DNA from: Ptiloglossa arizonensis
Lineage: Eukaryota; Arthropoda; Insecta; Hymenoptera; Colletidae
Assembly: GCF_051014685.1 (NCBI RefSeq)
Contig: NW_027478486.1
Location: 248,001-312,000, forward strand
DNA length: 64,000 nucleotides
Direction: 5' to 3'
The translations under genes and the position numbers were made by a program. Each line of letters starts with the position of its first letter. Position 1 is the first letter of the stretch. Positions 37,657 through 52,096 of the stretch are shown here, in pieces. Below the pieces are notes generated by a model. It had not been told where the DNA came from, did not search any database, and saw only the letters and a program-made list of their open reading frames with translations.

Positions 37657-40600
37657 GCCTAGGGCAAAAATACACATACCGTTGTAATCGGGCGAGTTTC
37701 TACTTTCAGATACAACAGGAATATCTCGAGTTCGTCAATCCGTTCGCGAGATATGGGAGTTTGAAGTTAACGAATGGTTGAGAAACCATCAAAATTTTCG
37801 CAAGTCTGATACTCGAAACCAATAACTGGAATGGCCTAGGATAAAAGTACAAACACCATTGTAATTGGGCGAGTTTCTACTTTCAGATGCAACAGGAATA
37901 TCTCGAGTTCGTCAATCCGTTCACGAGATATGGGAGTTTGAAGTTAAGGAATGGTTGAGATTCCATCAAAACTTTCGCATATCTGATACTCGAAACCAAT
38001 AACTACTATGGCCGAGAGCAAAAATACACATACCGTTGTAATCGGGCGAGTTTCTGCTTTCAGATGCAACAGGAATTTCTCGAGTTCGTCAATTCGTTCG
38101 CGAGATATGGGAGTTTGAAGTTAAGGAATGGTTGAGAAACCATCAAAATTTTCGCAAGTCTTATACTCGAAACCACTAACTACTATTGCCTAGGGCAAAA
38201 ATACACATACCGTTGTAATCGGGCGAGTTTCTACTTTCAGATGCAACAGGAATTTCTCGAGTTCGTCAATTCGTTCGCGAGATATGGGAGTTGGAAATTA
38301 AGGTATGGTTGACAAACCATTAAAATTTTCGCTGGTCTGATACTCGAAACCAATAACTACTATGGCCTAGGCAAAAATACACATACCGCTGTAATAGGGC
38401 GAATTTCTGCTTTCAGATGCAACAGGAATTTCTCGAGTTCGTCAATTCGTTCGCGAGATATGGGAGTTTGAAGTTAAGAAATGGTTGAGAAACAATCAAA
38501 ATTTTCGCAAGTCTGATACTCGAAACGAATAACTACTATGGCCTAGGGCAAAAATACATATACCATTGTAATCGGGCGAGTTTCTGCTTTCAGATGCAAT
38601 AGGAATTTCTCGAGTTCGTCAATCCCTTCGCAAGATATGGGAGTTTGAAGTTAAGGAATGGTTGGGAAACAATCAAAATTTTCGCAAGTCTGATACATGA
38701 AACCAATAACTACAAAGGCCTAGGGGAAAAATATACATACCTTTGTAATCGGGCGAGTTTCCACTTTCAGATGCAACAGGAATTTCTCGAGTTCGTCATT
38801 CCGTTCGCGAGATATGGGAGTTTGAAGTTATGGAATGGTTGAGAAACCATCAAAATTTTCGCAAGCCTGATACTCGAAACCAATAACAACAAAGGCCTAG
38901 GGGAAAAATACACATACCGTTGTAATCGGGCGAGTTTCTACTTTCAGATGCAGCAGGAATTTCTCGAGTTCGTCAATCCGTTCGCGAGATATGGGAGTTT
39001 GAAATTAAGGAATGGATGAGAAACAATCAAAATTTTCGCAAGTCTGATACACGAAACCAATAACTACTATTGCCTAGGGCAAAAATACACTTACCATTGT
39101 AATCTGGCGAGTTTCTACTTTCAGATGCTACAGGAATGTCTCGAGTTCGTCAATCCGTTCGCGAGATATGGGAGTTTGAAGTTAAGGAATGGTTGAGAAA
39201 CCATCAAAATTTTCGCAAGTCTGATACTAGAAACCAATAACTACTATGGCCTAGGGCAAAAATACAGTTACCGTTGTAATCGGTCGAGTTTCTGCTTTCA
39301 GATGCAATAGGAATTTCTCGAGTTCGTCAATCCGTTCGCAAGATATGGGAGTTTGAAGTTAAGGAATGGTTGAGAAACCATCAAAATTTTCGCTGGTCTG
39401 ATACTCGAAACCAATAACTGGAATGGCCTAGGGGAAAAGTACACACACCATTGTAATGGGGCGAGTTTCTACTTTCAGATGCAACAGGAATATCTCGAGC
39501 TCGTCAATCCGTTCGCGAGATATGGGAGTTTGAAGTTAAAGAATGGTTGAGATTCCATCAAAACTTTCGCATATCTGATACTCGAAACCAATAACTACTA
39601 TGGCCTAGGGCAAAAATACACATACCGTTGTAATTGGGCGAGTTTCTGCTTTCAGATGCAACAGTAATTTCTCGAGTTCGTCAATTCGTTCGCGAGATAT
39701 GGGAGTTTGGAGTTAAGCAATGGTTGAGCTACCATCAAAATTTTCGAAAGTCTGATTCCCAAAACAAATAACTACAAAAGCCTAGGGGAAAAATACACAT
39801 ACCGTTGTAATCGGGCGAGTTTCTACTTTCAGATGCAATAGGAATGTCTCGAGTTCGTCAATCCGTTCGCGAGATATGGGAGTTTGAAGTTAAAGAATGG
39901 TTGAGATTCCATCAAAACTTTCGCATATCTGATACTCGAAACCAATAACTACTATGGCCTAGGGTAAAAATACACATACCGTTGTAATCGGGCGAGTTTC
40001 TGCTTTCAGATGCAACAGGAATTTCTCGAGTTCGTCAATTCGTTCGCGAGATATGGGAGTTTGAAGTTAAGGAATGGTTGAGAAACAATCAAAGTTTTCG
40101 CAAGTCTTATACTCGAAATCACTAACTACTATTGCCTAGGGCAAAAATACACATACCGTTGTAATCGGGCGAGTTTCTACTTTCAGATACAACAGGAATA
40201 TCTCGAGTTCGTCAATCCGTTCGCGAGATATGGGAGTTTGAAGTTAACGAATGGTTGAGAAACCATCAAAATTTTCGCAAGTCTGATACTCGAAACCAAT
40301 AACTGGAATGGCCTAGGAGAAAAGTACAAACACCATTGTAATTGGGCGAGTTTCTACTTTCAGATGCAACAGGAATATCTCGAGTTCGTCAATCCGTTCA
40401 CGAGATATGGGAGTTTGAAGTTAAGGAATGGTTGAGATTCCATCAAAACTTTCGCATATCTGATACTCGAAACCAATAACTACTATGGCCTAGGGCAAAA
40501 ATACACATACCGTTGTAATCGGGCGAGTTTCTGCTTTCAGATTCAACAGGAATTTCTCGAGTTCGTCAATTCATTCGCGAGACATGGGAGTTTGAAGTTA

Positions 40601-41194
40601 AGGAATGGTTGAGAAACCATCAAAATTTTCGCAAGTCTTATACTCGAAACCACTAACTACTATTGCCTAGGGCAAAAATACACATACCGTTGTAATCGGG
40701 CGAGTTTCTGCTTTCAGATGCAACAGGAATTTCTCGAGTTCGTCAATTCGTTCGCGAGATATGGGAGTTGGAAATTAAGGTATGGTTGACAAACCATCAA
40801 AATTTTCGCTGGTCTGATACTCGAAACCAATAACTACTATGGCCTAGGCAAAAATACACATACCGCTGTAATAGGGCGAATTTCTGCTTTCAGATGCAAC
40901 AGGAATTTCTCGAGTTCGTCAATTCGTTCGCGAGATATGGGAGTTTGAAGTTAATAAATGGTTGAGAAACAATCAAAATTTTCGCAAGTCTGATACTCGA
41001 AACGAATAACTACTATGGCCTAGGGGAAAAGTACACACACCATTGTAATGGGGCGAGTTTCTACTTTCAGATGCAACAGGAATTTCTCGAGTTCGTCATT
41101 CCGTTCGCGAGATATGGGAGTTTGAAGTTAAGGAATGGTTGAGATTCCATCAAAACTTTCGCATATCTGATACTCGAAACCAATAACTACTATG
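37657..41194. repeat. 20-monomer higher-order unit, copy 1 (3,538 bp)
   Basis: This unit matches 41195-44557 at a constant offset of 3538 bp (20 monomers minus two bases). Markers are AGGATAAAAGTAC (37839 and 41377), GGCCGAGAGC (near 38011) and CAGCAGGAATTTC (38952 and 42490). The inner part, about 38880-41020, is a further copy of unit B. The match weakens after about 41020. Confidence 0.9.
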
Positions 41195-44100
41195 GCCTAG
41201 GGCAAAAATACACATACCGTTGTAATCGGGCGAGTTTCTACTTTCAGATACAACAGGAATATCTCGAGTTCGTCAATCCGTTCGCGAGATATGGGAGTTT
41301 GAAGTTAACGAATGGTTGAGAAACCATCAAAATTTTCGCAAGTCTGATACTCGAAACCAATAACTGGAATGGCCTAGGATAAAAGTACAAACACCATTGT
41401 AATTGGGCGAGTTTCTACTTTCAGATGCAACAGGAATATCTCGAGTTCGTCAATCCGTTCACGAGATATGGGAGTTTGAAGTTAAGGAATGGTTGAGATT
41501 CCATCAAAACTTTCGCATATCTGATACTCGAAACCAATAACTACTATGGCCGAGAGCAAAAATACACATACCGTTGTAATCGGGCGAGTTTCTGCTTTCA
41601 GATGCAACAGGAATTTCTCGAGTTCGTCAATTCGTTCGCGAGATATGGGAGTTTGAAGTTAAGGAATGGTTGAGAAACCATCAAAATTTTCGCAAGTCTT
41701 ATACTCGAAACCACTAACTACTATTGCCTAGGGCAAAAATACACATACCGTTGTAATCGGGCGAGTTTCTACTTTCAGATGCAACAGGAATTTCTCGAGT
41801 TCGTCAATTCGTTCGCGAGATATGGGAGTTGGAAATTAAGGTATGGTTGACAAACCATTAAAATTTTCGCTGGTCTGATACTCGAAACCAATAACTACTA
41901 TGGCCTAGGCAAAAATACACATACCGCTGTAATAGGGCGAATTTCTGCTTTCAGATGCAACAGGAATTTCTCGAGTTCGTCAATTCGTTCGCGAGATATG
42001 GGAGTTTGAAGTTAAGAAATGGTTGAGAAACAATCAAAATTTTCGCAAGTCTGATACTCGAAACGAATAACTACTATGGCCTAGGGCAAAAATACACATA
42101 CCATTGTAATCGGGCGAGTTTCTGCTTTCAGATGCAATAGGAATTTCTCGAGTTCGTCAATCCCTTCGCAAGATATGGGAGTTTGAAGTTAAGGAATGGT
42201 TGGGAAACAATCAAAATTTTCGCAAGTCTGATACTCGAAACGAATAACTACTATGGCCTAGGGGAAAAGTACACACACCATTGTAATGGGGCGAGTTTCT
42301 ACTTTCAGATGCAACAGGAATTTCTCGAGTTCGTCATTCCGTTCGCGAGATATGGGAGTTTGAAGTTATGGAATGGTTGAGAAACCATCAAAATTTTCGC
42401 AAGCCTGATACTCGAAACCAATAACTACAAAGGCCTAGGGGAAAAATACACATACCGTTGTAATCGGGCGAGTTTCTACTTTCAGATGCAGCAGGAATTT
42501 CTCGAGTTCGTCAATCCGTTCGCGAGATATGGGAGTTTGAAATTAAGGAATGGATGAGAAACAATCAAAATTTTCGCAAGTCTGATACACGAAACCAATA
42601 ACTACTATTGCCTAGGGCAAAAATACACTTACCATTGTAATCTGGCGAGTTTCTACTTTCAGATGCTACAGGAATGTCTCGAGTTCGTCAATCCGTTCGC
42701 GAGATATGGGAGTTTGAAGTTAAGGAATGGTTGAGAAACCATCAAAATTTTCGCAAGTCTGATACTAGAAACCAATAACTACTATGGCCTAGGGCAAAAA
42801 TACAGTTACCGTTGTAATCGGGCGAGTTTCTGCTTTCAGATGCAATAGGAATTTCTCGAGTTCGTCAATCCGTTCGCAAGATATGGGAGTTTGAAGTTAA
42901 GGAATGGTTGAGAAACCATCAAAATTTTCGCTGGTCTGATACTCGAAACCAATAACTGGAATGGCCTAGGGGAAAAGTACACACACCATTGTAATGGGGC
43001 GAGTTTCTACTTTCAGATGCAACAGGAATATCTCGAGCTCGTCAATCCGTTCGCGAGATATGGGAGTTTGAAGTTAAAGAATGGTTGAGATTCCATCAAA
43101 ACTTTCGCATATCTGATACTCGAAACCAATAACTACTATGGCCTAGGGCAAAAATACACATACCGTTGTAATCGGGCGAGTTTCTGCTTTCAGATGCAAC
43201 AGTAATTTCTCGAGTTCGTCAATTCGTTCGCGAGATATGGGAGTTTGGAGTTAAGCAATGGTTGAGCTACCATCAAAATTTTCGAAAGTCTGATTCCCAA
43301 AACAAATAACTACAAAAGCCTAGGGGAAAAATACACATACCGTTGTAATCGGGCGAGTTTCTACTTTCAGATGCAATAGGAATGTCTCGAGTTCGTCAAT
43401 CCGTTCGCGAGATATGGGAGTTTGAAGTTAAAGAATGGTTGAGATTCCATCAAAACTTTCGCATATCTGATACTCGAAACCAATAACTACTATGGCCTAG
43501 GGTAAAAATACACATACCGTTGTAATCGGGCGAGTTTCTGCTTTCAGATGCAACAGGAATTTCTCGAGTTCGTCAATTCGTTCGCGAGATATGGGAGTTT
43601 GAAGTTAAGGAATGGTTGAGAAACAATCAAAGTTTTCGCAAGTCTTATACTCGAAACCACTAACTACTATTGCCTAGGGCAAAAATACACATACCGTTGT
43701 AATCGGGCGAGTTTCTACTTTCAGATACAACAGGAATATCTCGAGTTCGTCAATCCGTTCGCGAGATATGGGAGTTTGAAGTTAACGAATGGTTGAGAAA
43801 CCATCAAAATTTTCGCAAGTCTGATACTCGAAACCAATAACTGGAATGGCCTAGGAGAAAAGTACAAACACCATTGTAATTGGGCGAGTTTCTACTTTCA
43901 GATGCAACAGGAATATCTCGAGTTCGTCAATCCGTTCACGAGATATGGGAGTTTGAAGTTAAGGAATGGTTGAGATTCCATCAAAACTTTCGCATATCTG
44001 ATACTCGAAACCAATAACTACTATGGCCTAGGGCAAAAATACACATACCGTTGTAATCGGGCGAGTTTCTGCTTTCAGATTCAACAGGAATTTCTCGAGT

Positions 44101-44557
44101 TCGTCAATTCGTTCGCGAGACATGGGAGTTTGAAGTTAAGGAATGGTTGAGAAACCATCAAAATTTTCGCAAGTCTTATACTCGAAACCACTAACTACTA
44201 TTGCCTAGGGCAAAAATACACATACCGTTGTAATCGGGCGAGTTTCTGCTTTCAGATGCAACAGGAATTTCTCGAGTTCGTCAATTCGTTCGCGAGATAT
44301 GGGAGTTGGAAATTAAGGTATGGTTGACAAACCATCAAAATTTTCGCTGGTCTGATACTCGAAACCAATAACTACTATGGCCTAGGCAAAAATACACATA
44401 CCGCTGTAATAGGGCGAATTTCTGCTTTCAGATGCAACAGGAATTTCTCGAGTTCGTCAATTCGTTCGCGAGATATGGGAGTTTGAAGTTAATAAATGGT
44501 TGAGAAACAATCAAAATTTTCGCAAGTCTGATACTCGAAACGAATAACTACTATGGT
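41195..44557. repeat. 20-monomer higher-order unit, copy 2
   Basis: This is the second copy of 37657-41020. One monomer near 42230-42340 has been replaced: it reads ATAACTACTATGGCC with GGGGAAAAGTACACAC, while copy 1 reads ATAACTACAAAGGCC with GGGGAAAAATATACAT. The unit ends where TATGGTCTAGGG appears near 44553. Confidence 0.9.
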
Positions 44558-45378
44558 CTAGGGCAAAAATACACATACCGTTGTAATCGGGCGAGTTTCT
44601 GCTTTCAGATGCAATAGGAATTTCTCGAGTTCGTCAATCCGTTCGCAAGATATGGGAGTTTGAAATTAAGGAATGGTGAGAAACCATCAAAATTTTCGCA
44701 AGTCTGATACTCGAAACCAATAACTACTATGGCCTAGGCAAAAATACACATACCGTTGTAATCGGGCGAGTTTCTACTTTCAGATGCAGCAGGAATTTCT
44801 CGAGTTCGTCAATCCGTTCGCGAGATATGGGAGTTTGAAATTAAGGAATGGATGAGAAACAATCAAAATTTTCGCAAGTCTGATACTCGAAACCAATAAC
44901 TGGAATTGCCTAGGGGAAAAGTACACATACCGTTGAAATCGGGCGAGTTTCTGCTTTCAGATGCAATAGCAGTTTCTCGTGTTCGTCAATCCGTTCGCGA
45001 GATATGGGAGTTTGAGGTTAAGGAATGGTTGAGAAACCATCAAAATTTACGCAAGCCTGATACCAGAAACCAATAACTACAAAGGCCTAGCGCAAAAATA
45101 CGCATACCGTTGTAATCGGGCGAGTTTCTGCTTTCAGATGCATTAGGAATTTCTCGAGTTCGTAAATCCGTTCGCGTGATATGGGAGTTTGAAGTTAAGG
45201 AATGGTTGAGAAACAATCAAAGTTTTCGCAAGTCTGATACTCGAAACCAATAACTGCATGGCCTAGCGCAAAAATACGCATACCGTTGTAATCGGGCGAG
45301 TTTCTGCTTTCAGATGCATTAGGAATTTCTCGAGTTCGTCAATCCGTTCGCGAGATATGGGAATTTGAAATTAAGGAA
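44558..45378. repeat. Satellite monomers before the 18-monomer array
   Basis: About five monomers. One-base losses occur in GGAATGGTGAGAAAC near 44672 and GGCCTAGGCAAAAATAC near 44730. The variants CAATAGCAGTTTC, CATTAGGAATTTC and ATAACTGCATGGCC are shared with the following array (49.1-49.4 kb). Confidence 0.8.
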
Positions 45379-48300
45379 TGGTTGAGAAACCATCAAAATT
45401 TTCGCAAGTCTGATACTCGAAACCAATAACTGGAATGGCCTAGGAGAAAAGTACACACACCATTGTAATGGGGCGAGTTTCTACTTTCAGATGCAACAGG
45501 AATATCTCGAGTTCGTCAATCCGTTCACCAGATATGGGAGTTTGAAGTTAAGGAACGCTTGAGAAACCATCAAAATTTTCGCAAGTCTCATACTCGAAAC
45601 CAATAACTACTATGGCCTAGGGCAAAAATACACATACCGTTGTAATCGGGCGAGTTTCTGCTTTCAGATGCAACAGGAATTTCTCGAGTTAGTCAATTCG
45701 TTCGCGAGATATGGGAGTTTGAAGTTACGGAATGGTAGAGAAACCATCAAAATTTTCGCAAGTCTGATACCCGAAACCAATAACTACAAAGGCCGAGGGG
45801 AAAAATACACATACCGTTGTAATCGGGCGAGTTTCTACTTTCAGATGCAACAGGAATTTCTCGAGTTCGTCATTCCGTTCGCGAGATATGGGAGTTTGAA
45901 GTTATGGAATGGTTGAGAAACCATCAAAATTTTCGAAAGTCTGATTCCCAAAACCAATAACTACAAAGGCCTAGGGGAAAAATACACATACCGTTGTAAT
46001 CGGGCGAGTTTCTACTTTCAGATGCAGCAGGAATTTCTCGAGTTCGTCAATCCGTTCGCGAGATATGGGAGTTTGAAATTAAGGAATGGATGAGAAACAA
46101 TCAAAATTTTCGCAAGTCTGATACTCGAAACCAATAACTGCATGGCCTAGCGCAAAAATACGCATACCGTTGTAATCGGGCGAGTTTCTGCTTTCAGATG
46201 CATTAGGAATTTCTCGAGTTCGTAAATCCGTTCGCGTGATATGGGAGTTTGAAGTTAAGGAATGGTTGAGAAACAATCAAAGTTTTCGCAAGTCTTATCC
46301 TGGAAACAACTAACTACTATTGCCTAGGGCAAAAATACACATACCGTTGTAATCGGGCGAGTTTCTACTTTCAGATGCAACAGGAATTTGTCGAGTTCGT
46401 CAATTCGTTCGCGAGATATGGGAGTTTGAAATTAAGGTATGGTTTACAAACCATCAAAATTTTCGCTGGTCTGATACTCGAAACCAATAACTGGAATGGC
46501 CTAGGGGAAAAGTACACACACCATTGTAATGGGGCGAGTTTCTACTTTCAGATGCAACAGGAATATCTCGAGTTCGTCAATCCGTTCACGAGATATGGGA
46601 GTTTGAAGTTAAGGAACGCTTGAGAAACCATCAAAATTTTCGCAAGTCTCATACTCGAAACCAATAACTACTATGGCCTTGGGCAAAAATACACATACCG
46701 TTGTAATCGGGCGAGTTTCTGCTTTCAGATGCAATAGGAATTTCACGGGTTCGCCAATCCGTTCGCGAGATATGGGAGTTTGAAATTAAGGAATGGTTGA
46801 GAAACCATCAAAATTTTCGCAAGTCTGAGTCCCGAAACCAATAACTACAAAGCCCTAGGGGAAAAATACACATACCGTTGTAATCGGGCGAGTTTCTTCT
46901 TTCAGATGCAACAGGAATTTCTCGAGTTCGTCGATCCGTTTGCGAGATATGGGAGTTTGAAGTTAAGGAATGGTTGAGAAACCATCAAAATTTTCGCTGG
47001 TCTGATACTCGAAACCAATAACTGGAATGGCCTAGGAGAAAAGTACACACACCAATGTAATGGGGCGAGTGTCTACTTTCAGATGCAACAGGAATATCTC
47101 GAGTTCGTCAATCCGTTCGCGAGATATGGGAGTTTGAAGTTAAGGAATGGTTGAGAAACCATCAAAATTTTCGCAAGTCTGATACTCGAAACCGATAACT
47201 ACTATGGCCTAGGGGAAAAATACACATACCATTGTAATCGGCCGAGTTTCTGCTTTCAGATGCAACAGGAATTTCTCGAGTTCGTCATTCCGTTCGCGAG
47301 ATATGGGAGTTTGAAGTTAAGGAATGGTTGGGCAACCATCAAAATTTTCGCGTCTGATTCCCGAAACCAAAAGCTACAAAGGCCTAGGGGAAAAATACAC
47401 ATACCGTTGTAATCGGGCGAGTTTCTACTTTCAGATGCAACAGGAATTTCTCGAGTTCGTCAATCCGTTCGCGAGATATGGGAGTTTGAAGTTAAGGAAT
47501 GGTTGAGAAACCATCAAAATTTTCGCTGGTCTGTTACTCGAAACCAATAACTGGAATGGCCTAGGAGAAAAGCACACACACCATTGTAATGGGGCGAGTT
47601 TCCACTTTCAGATGCAACAGGAATATTTCGAGTTCGTCAATCCGTTCGCGAGATATGGGAGTTTGAAGTTAAGAAATGGTTGAGAAACAATCAAAATTTT
47701 CGCAAGTCTGATACTCGAAACCAATAACTACTATGGCCTAGGGCAAAAATACACATACCGTTGTAATCGGGCGAGTTTCTGCTATCAGATGCAATAGGAA
47801 TTTCTCGAGTTCGTCAATCAGTTCGCGAGATATGGGAGTTTGAACTTAAGGAATGGTAGAGAAACCATCAAAATTTTCGCAAGTCTGATACCCGAAACCA
47901 ATAACTACAAAGGCCGAGGGGAAAAATATACATACCTTTGTAATCGGGCGAGTTTCCACTTTCAGATGCAACAGGAATTTCTCGAGTTCGTCATTCCGTT
48001 CGCGAGATATGGGAGTTTGAAGTTATGGAATGCTTGAGAAACCATCAAAATTTTCGCAAGTCTGATACTCGAAACCAATAACTACTATGGCCTAGGGCAA
48101 AAATACACATACCGTTGTAATCGGGCGAGTTTCTGCTTTAAGATGCAACAGGAATTTCTCGTGTTCGTCAATCCGTTCGCGAGATATGGGAGTTTGAAGT
48201 TAAGGAATGGTTGAGAAACCATCAAAATTTACGCAAGCCTGATACCAGAAACCAATAACTACAAAGGCCTAGCGCAAAAATACGCATACCGTTGTAATGG

Positions 48301-48384
48301 GGCGAGTTTCTACTTTCAGATGCAACAGGAATATCCCGAGTTCGTCAATCCGTTCGCGAGATATGGGAGTTTGAAGTTAAGGAA
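45379..48384. repeat. 18-monomer higher-order array, copy 1 (17 monomers, 3,006 bp)
   Basis: Copies are delimited by a private variant, CGTTCACCAGATATGG, found at 45523, 48529, 52241 and 55423. This copy is 17 monomers minus three bases. Compared with copies 2 and 3 it lacks one monomer between the GAGTTAGTC variant and the GGAATTTGTCGAG variant (707 bp here versus 884 bp). It also has GTTACGGAATGG near 45724 where the others have GTTAAGG. Confidence 0.92.
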
Positions 48385-51300
48385 TGGTTGAGAAACCATC
48401 AAAATTTTCGCAAGTCTGATACTCGAAACCAATAACTGGAATGGCCTAGGAGAAAAGTACACACACCATTGTAATGGGGCGAGTTTCTACTTTCAGATGC
48501 AACAGGAATATCTCGAGTTCGTCAATCCGTTCACCAGATATGGGAGTTTGAAGTTAAGGAACGCTTGAGAAACCATCAAAATTTTCGCAAGTCTCATACT
48601 CGAAACCAATAACTACTATGGCCTAGGGCAAAAATACACATACCGTTGTAATCGGGCGAATTTCTGCTTTCAGATGCAACAGGAATTTCTCGAGTTAGTC
48701 AATTCGTTCGCGAGATATGGGAGTTTGAAGTTAAGGAATGGTAGAGAAACCATCAAAATTTTCGCAAGTCTGATACCCGAAACCAATAACTACAAAGGCC
48801 GAGGGGAAAAATACACATACCGTTGTAATCGGGCGAGTTTCTACTTTCAGATGCAACAGGAATTTCTCGAGTTCGTCATTCCGTTCGCGAGATATGGGAG
48901 TTTGAAGTTATGGAATGGTTGAGAAACCATCAAAATTTTCGAAAGTCTGATTCCCAAAACCAATAACTACAAAGGCCTAGGGGAAAAATACACATACCGT
49001 TGTAACCGGGCGAGTTTCTACTTTCAGATGCAGCAGGAATTTCTCGAGTTCGTCAATCCGTTCGCGAGATATGGGAGTTTGAAATTAAGGAATGGATGAG
49101 AAACAATCAAAATTTTCGCAAGTCTGATACTCGAAACCAATAACTGCATGGCCTAGGGGAAAAGTACACATACCGTTGAAATCGGGCGAGTTTCTGCTTT
49201 CAGATGCAATAGCAGTTTCTCGTGTTCGTCAATCCGTTCGCGAGATATGGGAGTTTGAGGTTAAGGAATGGTTGAGAAACCATCAAAATTTACGCAAGCC
49301 TGATACCAGAAACCAATAACTACAAAGGCCTAGCGCAAAAATACGCATACCGTTGTAATCGGGCGAGTTTCTGCTTTCAGATGCATTAGGAATTTCTCGA
49401 GTTCGTAAATCCGTTCGCGTGATATGGGAGTTTGAAGTTAAGGAATGGTTGAGAAACAATCAAAGTTTTCGCAAGTCTTATCCTGGAAACAACTAACTAC
49501 TATTGCCTAGGGCAAAAATACACATACCGTTGTAATCGGGCGAGTTTCTACTTTCAGATGCAACAGGAATTTGTCGAGTTCGTCAATTCGTTCGCGAGAT
49601 ATGGGAGTTTGAAATTAAGGTATGGTTTACAAACCATCAAAATTTTCGCTGGTCTGATACTCGAAACCAATAACTGGAATGGCCTAGGGGAAAAGTACAC
49701 ACACCGTTGTAATGGGGCGAGTTTCTACTTTCAGATGCAACAGGAATATCTCGAGTTCGTCAATCCGTTCACGAGATATGGGAGTTTGAAGTTAAGGAAC
49801 GCTTGAGAAACCATCAAAATTTTCGCAAGTCTCATACTCGAAACCAATAACTACTATGGCCTTGGGCAAAAATACACATACCGTTGTAATCGGGCGAGTT
49901 TCTGCTTTCAGATGCAATAGGAATTTCACGGGTTCGCCAATCCGTTCGCGAGATATGGGAGTTTGAAATTAAGGAATGGTTGAGAAACCATCAAAATTTT
50001 CGCAAGTCTGAGTCCCGAAACCAATAACTACAAAGCCCTAGGGGAAAAATACACATACCGTTGTAATCGGGCGAGTTTCTTCTTTCAGATGCAACAGGAA
50101 TTTCTCGAGTTCGTCGATCCGTTTGCGAGATATGGGAGTTTGAAGTTAAGGAATGGTTGAGAAACCATCAAAATTTTCGCTGGTCTGATACTCGAAACCA
50201 ATAACTGGAATGGCCTAGGAGAAAAGTACACACACCAATGTAATGGGGCGAGTGTCTACTTTCAGATGCAACAGGAATATCTCGAGTTCGTCAATCCGTT
50301 CGCGAGATATGGGAGTTTGAAGTTAAGGAATGGTTGAGAAACCATCAAAATTTTCGCAAGTCTGATACTCGAAACCGATAACTACTATGGCCTAGGGGAA
50401 AAATACACATACCATTGTAATCGGCCGAGTTTCTGCTTTCAGATGCAACAGGAATTTCTCGAGTTCTTCAATTCGTTCGCGAGATATGGGAGTTTGAAGT
50501 TAAGGAATGGTTGGGCAACCATCAAAATTTTCGCGTCTGATTCCCGAAACCAAAAGCTACAAAGGCCTAGGGGAAAAATACACATACCGTTGTAATCGGG
50601 CGAGTTTCTACTTTCAGATGCAACAGGAATTTCTCGAGTTCGTCAATCCGTTCGCGAGATATGGGAGTTTGAAGTTAAGGAATGGTTGAGAAACCATCAA
50701 AATTTTCGCTGGTCTGTTACTCGAAACCAATAACTGGAATGGCCTAGGAGAAAAGCACACACACCATTGTAATGGGGCGAGTTTCCACTTTCAGATGCAA
50801 CAGGAATATCTCGAGTTCGTCAATCCGTTCGCGAGATATGGGAGTTTGAAGTTAAGGAATGGTTGAGAAACCATCAAAATTTTCGCAAGTCTGATACTCG
50901 AAACCGATAACTACTATGGCCTAGGGGAAAAATACACATACCATTGTAATCGGCCGAGTTTCTGCTTTCAGATGCAACAGGAATTTCTCGAGTTCGTCAT
51001 TCCGTTCGCGAGATATGGGAGTTTGAAGTTAAGGAATGGTTGGGCAACCATCAAAATTTTCGCGTCTGATTCCCGAAACCAAAAGCTACAAAGGCCTAGG
51101 GGAAAAATACACATACCGTTGTAATCGGGCGAGTTTCTACTTTCAGATGCAACAGGAATTTCTCGAGTTCGTCAATCCGTTCGCGAGATATGGGAGTTTG
51201 AAGTTAAGGAATGGTTGAGAAACCATCAAAATTTTCGCTGGTCTGTTACTCGAAACCAATAACTGGAATGGCCTAGGAGAAAAGCACACACACCATTGTA

Positions 51301-52096
51301 ATGGGGCGAGTTTCCACTTTCAGATGCAACAGGAATATTTCGAGTTCGTCAATCCGTTCGCGAGATATGGGAGTTTGAAGTTAAGAAATGGTTGAGAAAC
51401 AATCAAAATTTTCGCAAGTCTGATACTCGAAACCAATAACTACTATGGCCTAGGGCAAAAATACACATACCGTTGTAATCGGGCGAGTTTCTGCTATCAG
51501 ATGCAATAGGAATTTCTCGAGTTCGTCAATCAGTTCGCGAGATATGGGAGTTTGAAGTTAAGGAATGGTAGAGAAACCATCAAAATTTTCGCAAGTCTGA
51601 TACCCGAAACCAATAACTACAAAGGCCGAGGGGAAAAATATACATACCTTTGTAATCGGGCGAGTTTCCACTTTCAGATGCAACAGGAATTTCTCGAGTT
51701 CGTCATTCCGTTCGCGAGATATGGGAGTTTGAAGTTATGGAATGCTTGAGAAACCATCAAAATTTTCGCAAGTCTGATACTCGAAACCAATAACTACTAT
51801 GGCCTAGGGCAAAAATACACATACCGTTGTAATCGGGCGAGTTTCTGCTTTAAGATGCAACAGGAATTTCTCGTGTTCGTCAATCCGTTCGCGAGATATG
51901 GGAGTTTGAAGTTAAGGAATGGTTGAGAAACCATCAAAATTTACGCAAGCCTGATACCAGAAACCAATAACTACAAAGGCCTAGCGCAAAAATACGCATA
52001 CCGTTGTAATGGGGCGAGTTTCTACTTTCAGATGCAACAGGAATATCCCGAGTTCGTCAATCCGTTCGCGAGATATGGGAGTTTGAAGTTAAGGAA
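48385..52096. repeat. 18-monomer higher-order array, copy 2 (21 monomers, 3,712 bp)
   Basis: This is the longest copy, equal to the 18-monomer order plus a 3-monomer internal duplication. Elsewhere it matches copy 3 almost base for base at an offset of 3712 bp before the insertion and 3183 bp after it. Confidence 0.92.
50331..51388. repeat. Three-monomer (529-bp) tandem duplication inside copy 2
   Basis: Positions 50331-50859 and 50860-51388 match at an offset of 529 bp (three monomers minus two bases, from the TTTTCGCGTCTG variant). The marker AACCGATAAC lies at 50373 and 50902. The first copy has GTTCTTCAATTCG where the second has GTTCGTCATTCCG. Copies 1 and 3 of the larger unit carry the triplet once. 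Confidence 0.93.
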
